Below, piece by piece: positions 5,734 to 6,086 of a DNA stretch of 6,086 nt. Source of the stretch: Chloroflexi bacterium UBA2235 (GTDB taxonomy: Bacteria > Chloroflexota > UBA11872 > UBA12225); NCBI GenBank assembly GCA_002347925.1, contig DDYL01000155.1:16494-22579 (forward strand). Direction: 5' to 3'. The position numbers were made by a program, and so were the translations under genes. How positions within the stretch are numbered: position 1 is the first letter of the stretch; the number at the start of each line of letters is the position of its first letter. The notes below the pieces were generated by a model, which saw only the letters and a program-made list of their open reading frames with translations, was not told the DNA's origin and made no database searches.

Positions 5734-6086
5734 GTGATCAGGTTTCAACGGCTCCGTGAGCGATACGCATTGCACTTCATCGTCCTGGCGATTGTGCTTT
5801 TTCCGGTCAATGCGTTGGTCCAAGTGACACGGCCTGAACCGTATGACCGCTTCGAGATAAATTGGGATTCGTTTGGCCCCGCCCCCTCGGCATGGGCGAT
5901 TGGTCATGACCTGGAGGTTGTCTCTCCATCTGGCATCACCTACGCTGTCGGTACCGCACATATTCGTCTGTCACTGGAGTCGTGGAATTACCTCCTTATC
6001 ACTCCGCCGGATGGGGCCCCCTACCTTGTAGGTGGGAGCGGCGCAAGGATTGGGCGGTTCCACTACATCTGCGGCATGGCGGTCGC
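5734..6086 (+). CDS. Unrecognised membrane-anchored or exported protein (3' end missing)
   Basis: An open frame of 117 codons runs off the right edge without a stop. The first possible starts are TTG at 5731 and GTG at 5734, directly after an in-frame TGA at 5728-5730; GTG is preferred but neither has a Shine-Dalgarno sequence. The N-terminus is rich in arginine (R3, R6, R8, R10) and is followed by a hydrophobic helix of about 20 residues (YALHFIVLAIVLFPVNALVQ, 11-30), giving a positive-inside membrane anchor or uncleaved signal. The rest is polar with aromatic and Gly/Pro-rich stretches (DSFGPAPSAWAIG, TPPDGAPYLVGG) and would lie outside the cytoplasm. No family is recognised. The reading frame opposite it (5961-5677) has an unnatural His/Asp/Arg/Cys-rich composition, so the plus-strand gene is preferred. 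Confidence 0.6.
   Translation, partial: MIRFQRLRERYALHFIVLAIVLFPVNALVQVTRPEPYDRFEINWDSFGPAPSAWAIGHDLEVVSPSGITYAVGTAHIRLSLESWNYLLITPPDGAPYLVGGSGARIGRFHYICGMAV

Noticed and set aside
5677..5961. 94-codon minus-strand frame opposite the right-edge gene
   Set aside because: It is His/Asp/Arg/Cys-rich with no hydrophobic core or motif. The plus-strand frame has a clear membrane segment and runs open to the edge.

Overview
The window looks like bacterial chromosome with moderately high G+C content (roughly 60% by eye). It carries five protein genes, two of them cut by the window edges. No RNA genes, insertion sequences, CRISPR arrays or phage genes are visible. The best taxonomic clue is the solute-binding lipoprotein: a short twin-arginine/lipobox leader followed by a long Ala/Pro/Thr/Val linker, a style common in Chloroflexota (SAR202-, Dehalococcoidia- and Thermomicrobia-like genomes). 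That assignment is an inference and not proven by anything here.

Layout, left to right: (1) bases 1-1365, plus strand, the 3' part of an uncharacterised protein that resembles a TIM-barrel glycoside hydrolase; (2) bases 1366-1462, a convergent gap filled by a strong stem-loop; (3) bases 1463-2887, minus strand, a family 1 (UgpB/MalE-type) ABC-transporter solute-binding lipoprotein; (4) bases 2888-3000, a compact divergent promoter region whose AT-rich core could act as the -10 element in both directions; (5) bases 3001-4344, plus strand, an Amidohydro_2/FluG-like metal-dependent hydrolase; (6) bases 4345-4581, a second convergent gap with several inverted repeats, including an 18-bp repeat with 16 of 18 positions paired; (7) bases 4582-5454, minus strand, a 2-keto-4-pentenoate hydratase (MhpD)-type enzyme; (8) bases 5455-5733, a divergent gap with a perfect 10-bp palindrome close to the hydratase start; (9) bases 5734-6086, plus strand, the 5' end of an unrecognised membrane-anchored protein.

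A plausible reading is a small catabolic neighbourhood. The binding protein would capture a carbohydrate-like or related organic solute, the glycoside-hydrolase-like protein and the amidohydrolase would process it, and the hydratase belongs to a family that hydrates 2-hydroxy-2,4-dienoates in ring-cleavage and related acid catabolism. Every gene alternates in strand with its neighbour, so there is no multi-gene operon within the window. Only the binding protein and the amidohydrolase share a promoter region and are likely to be co-regulated. No ABC permease or ATPase is present. The binding protein has none downstream, because it converges on the gene at 1-1365. Individual family calls are firm for genes 2, 3 and 4, weak for gene 1 and absent for gene 5. 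I did not find a clearly new multi-gene system. The most unusual features are in the intergenic DNA: the possible bidirectional promoter and long stem-loops without U-tracts at both convergent junctions.
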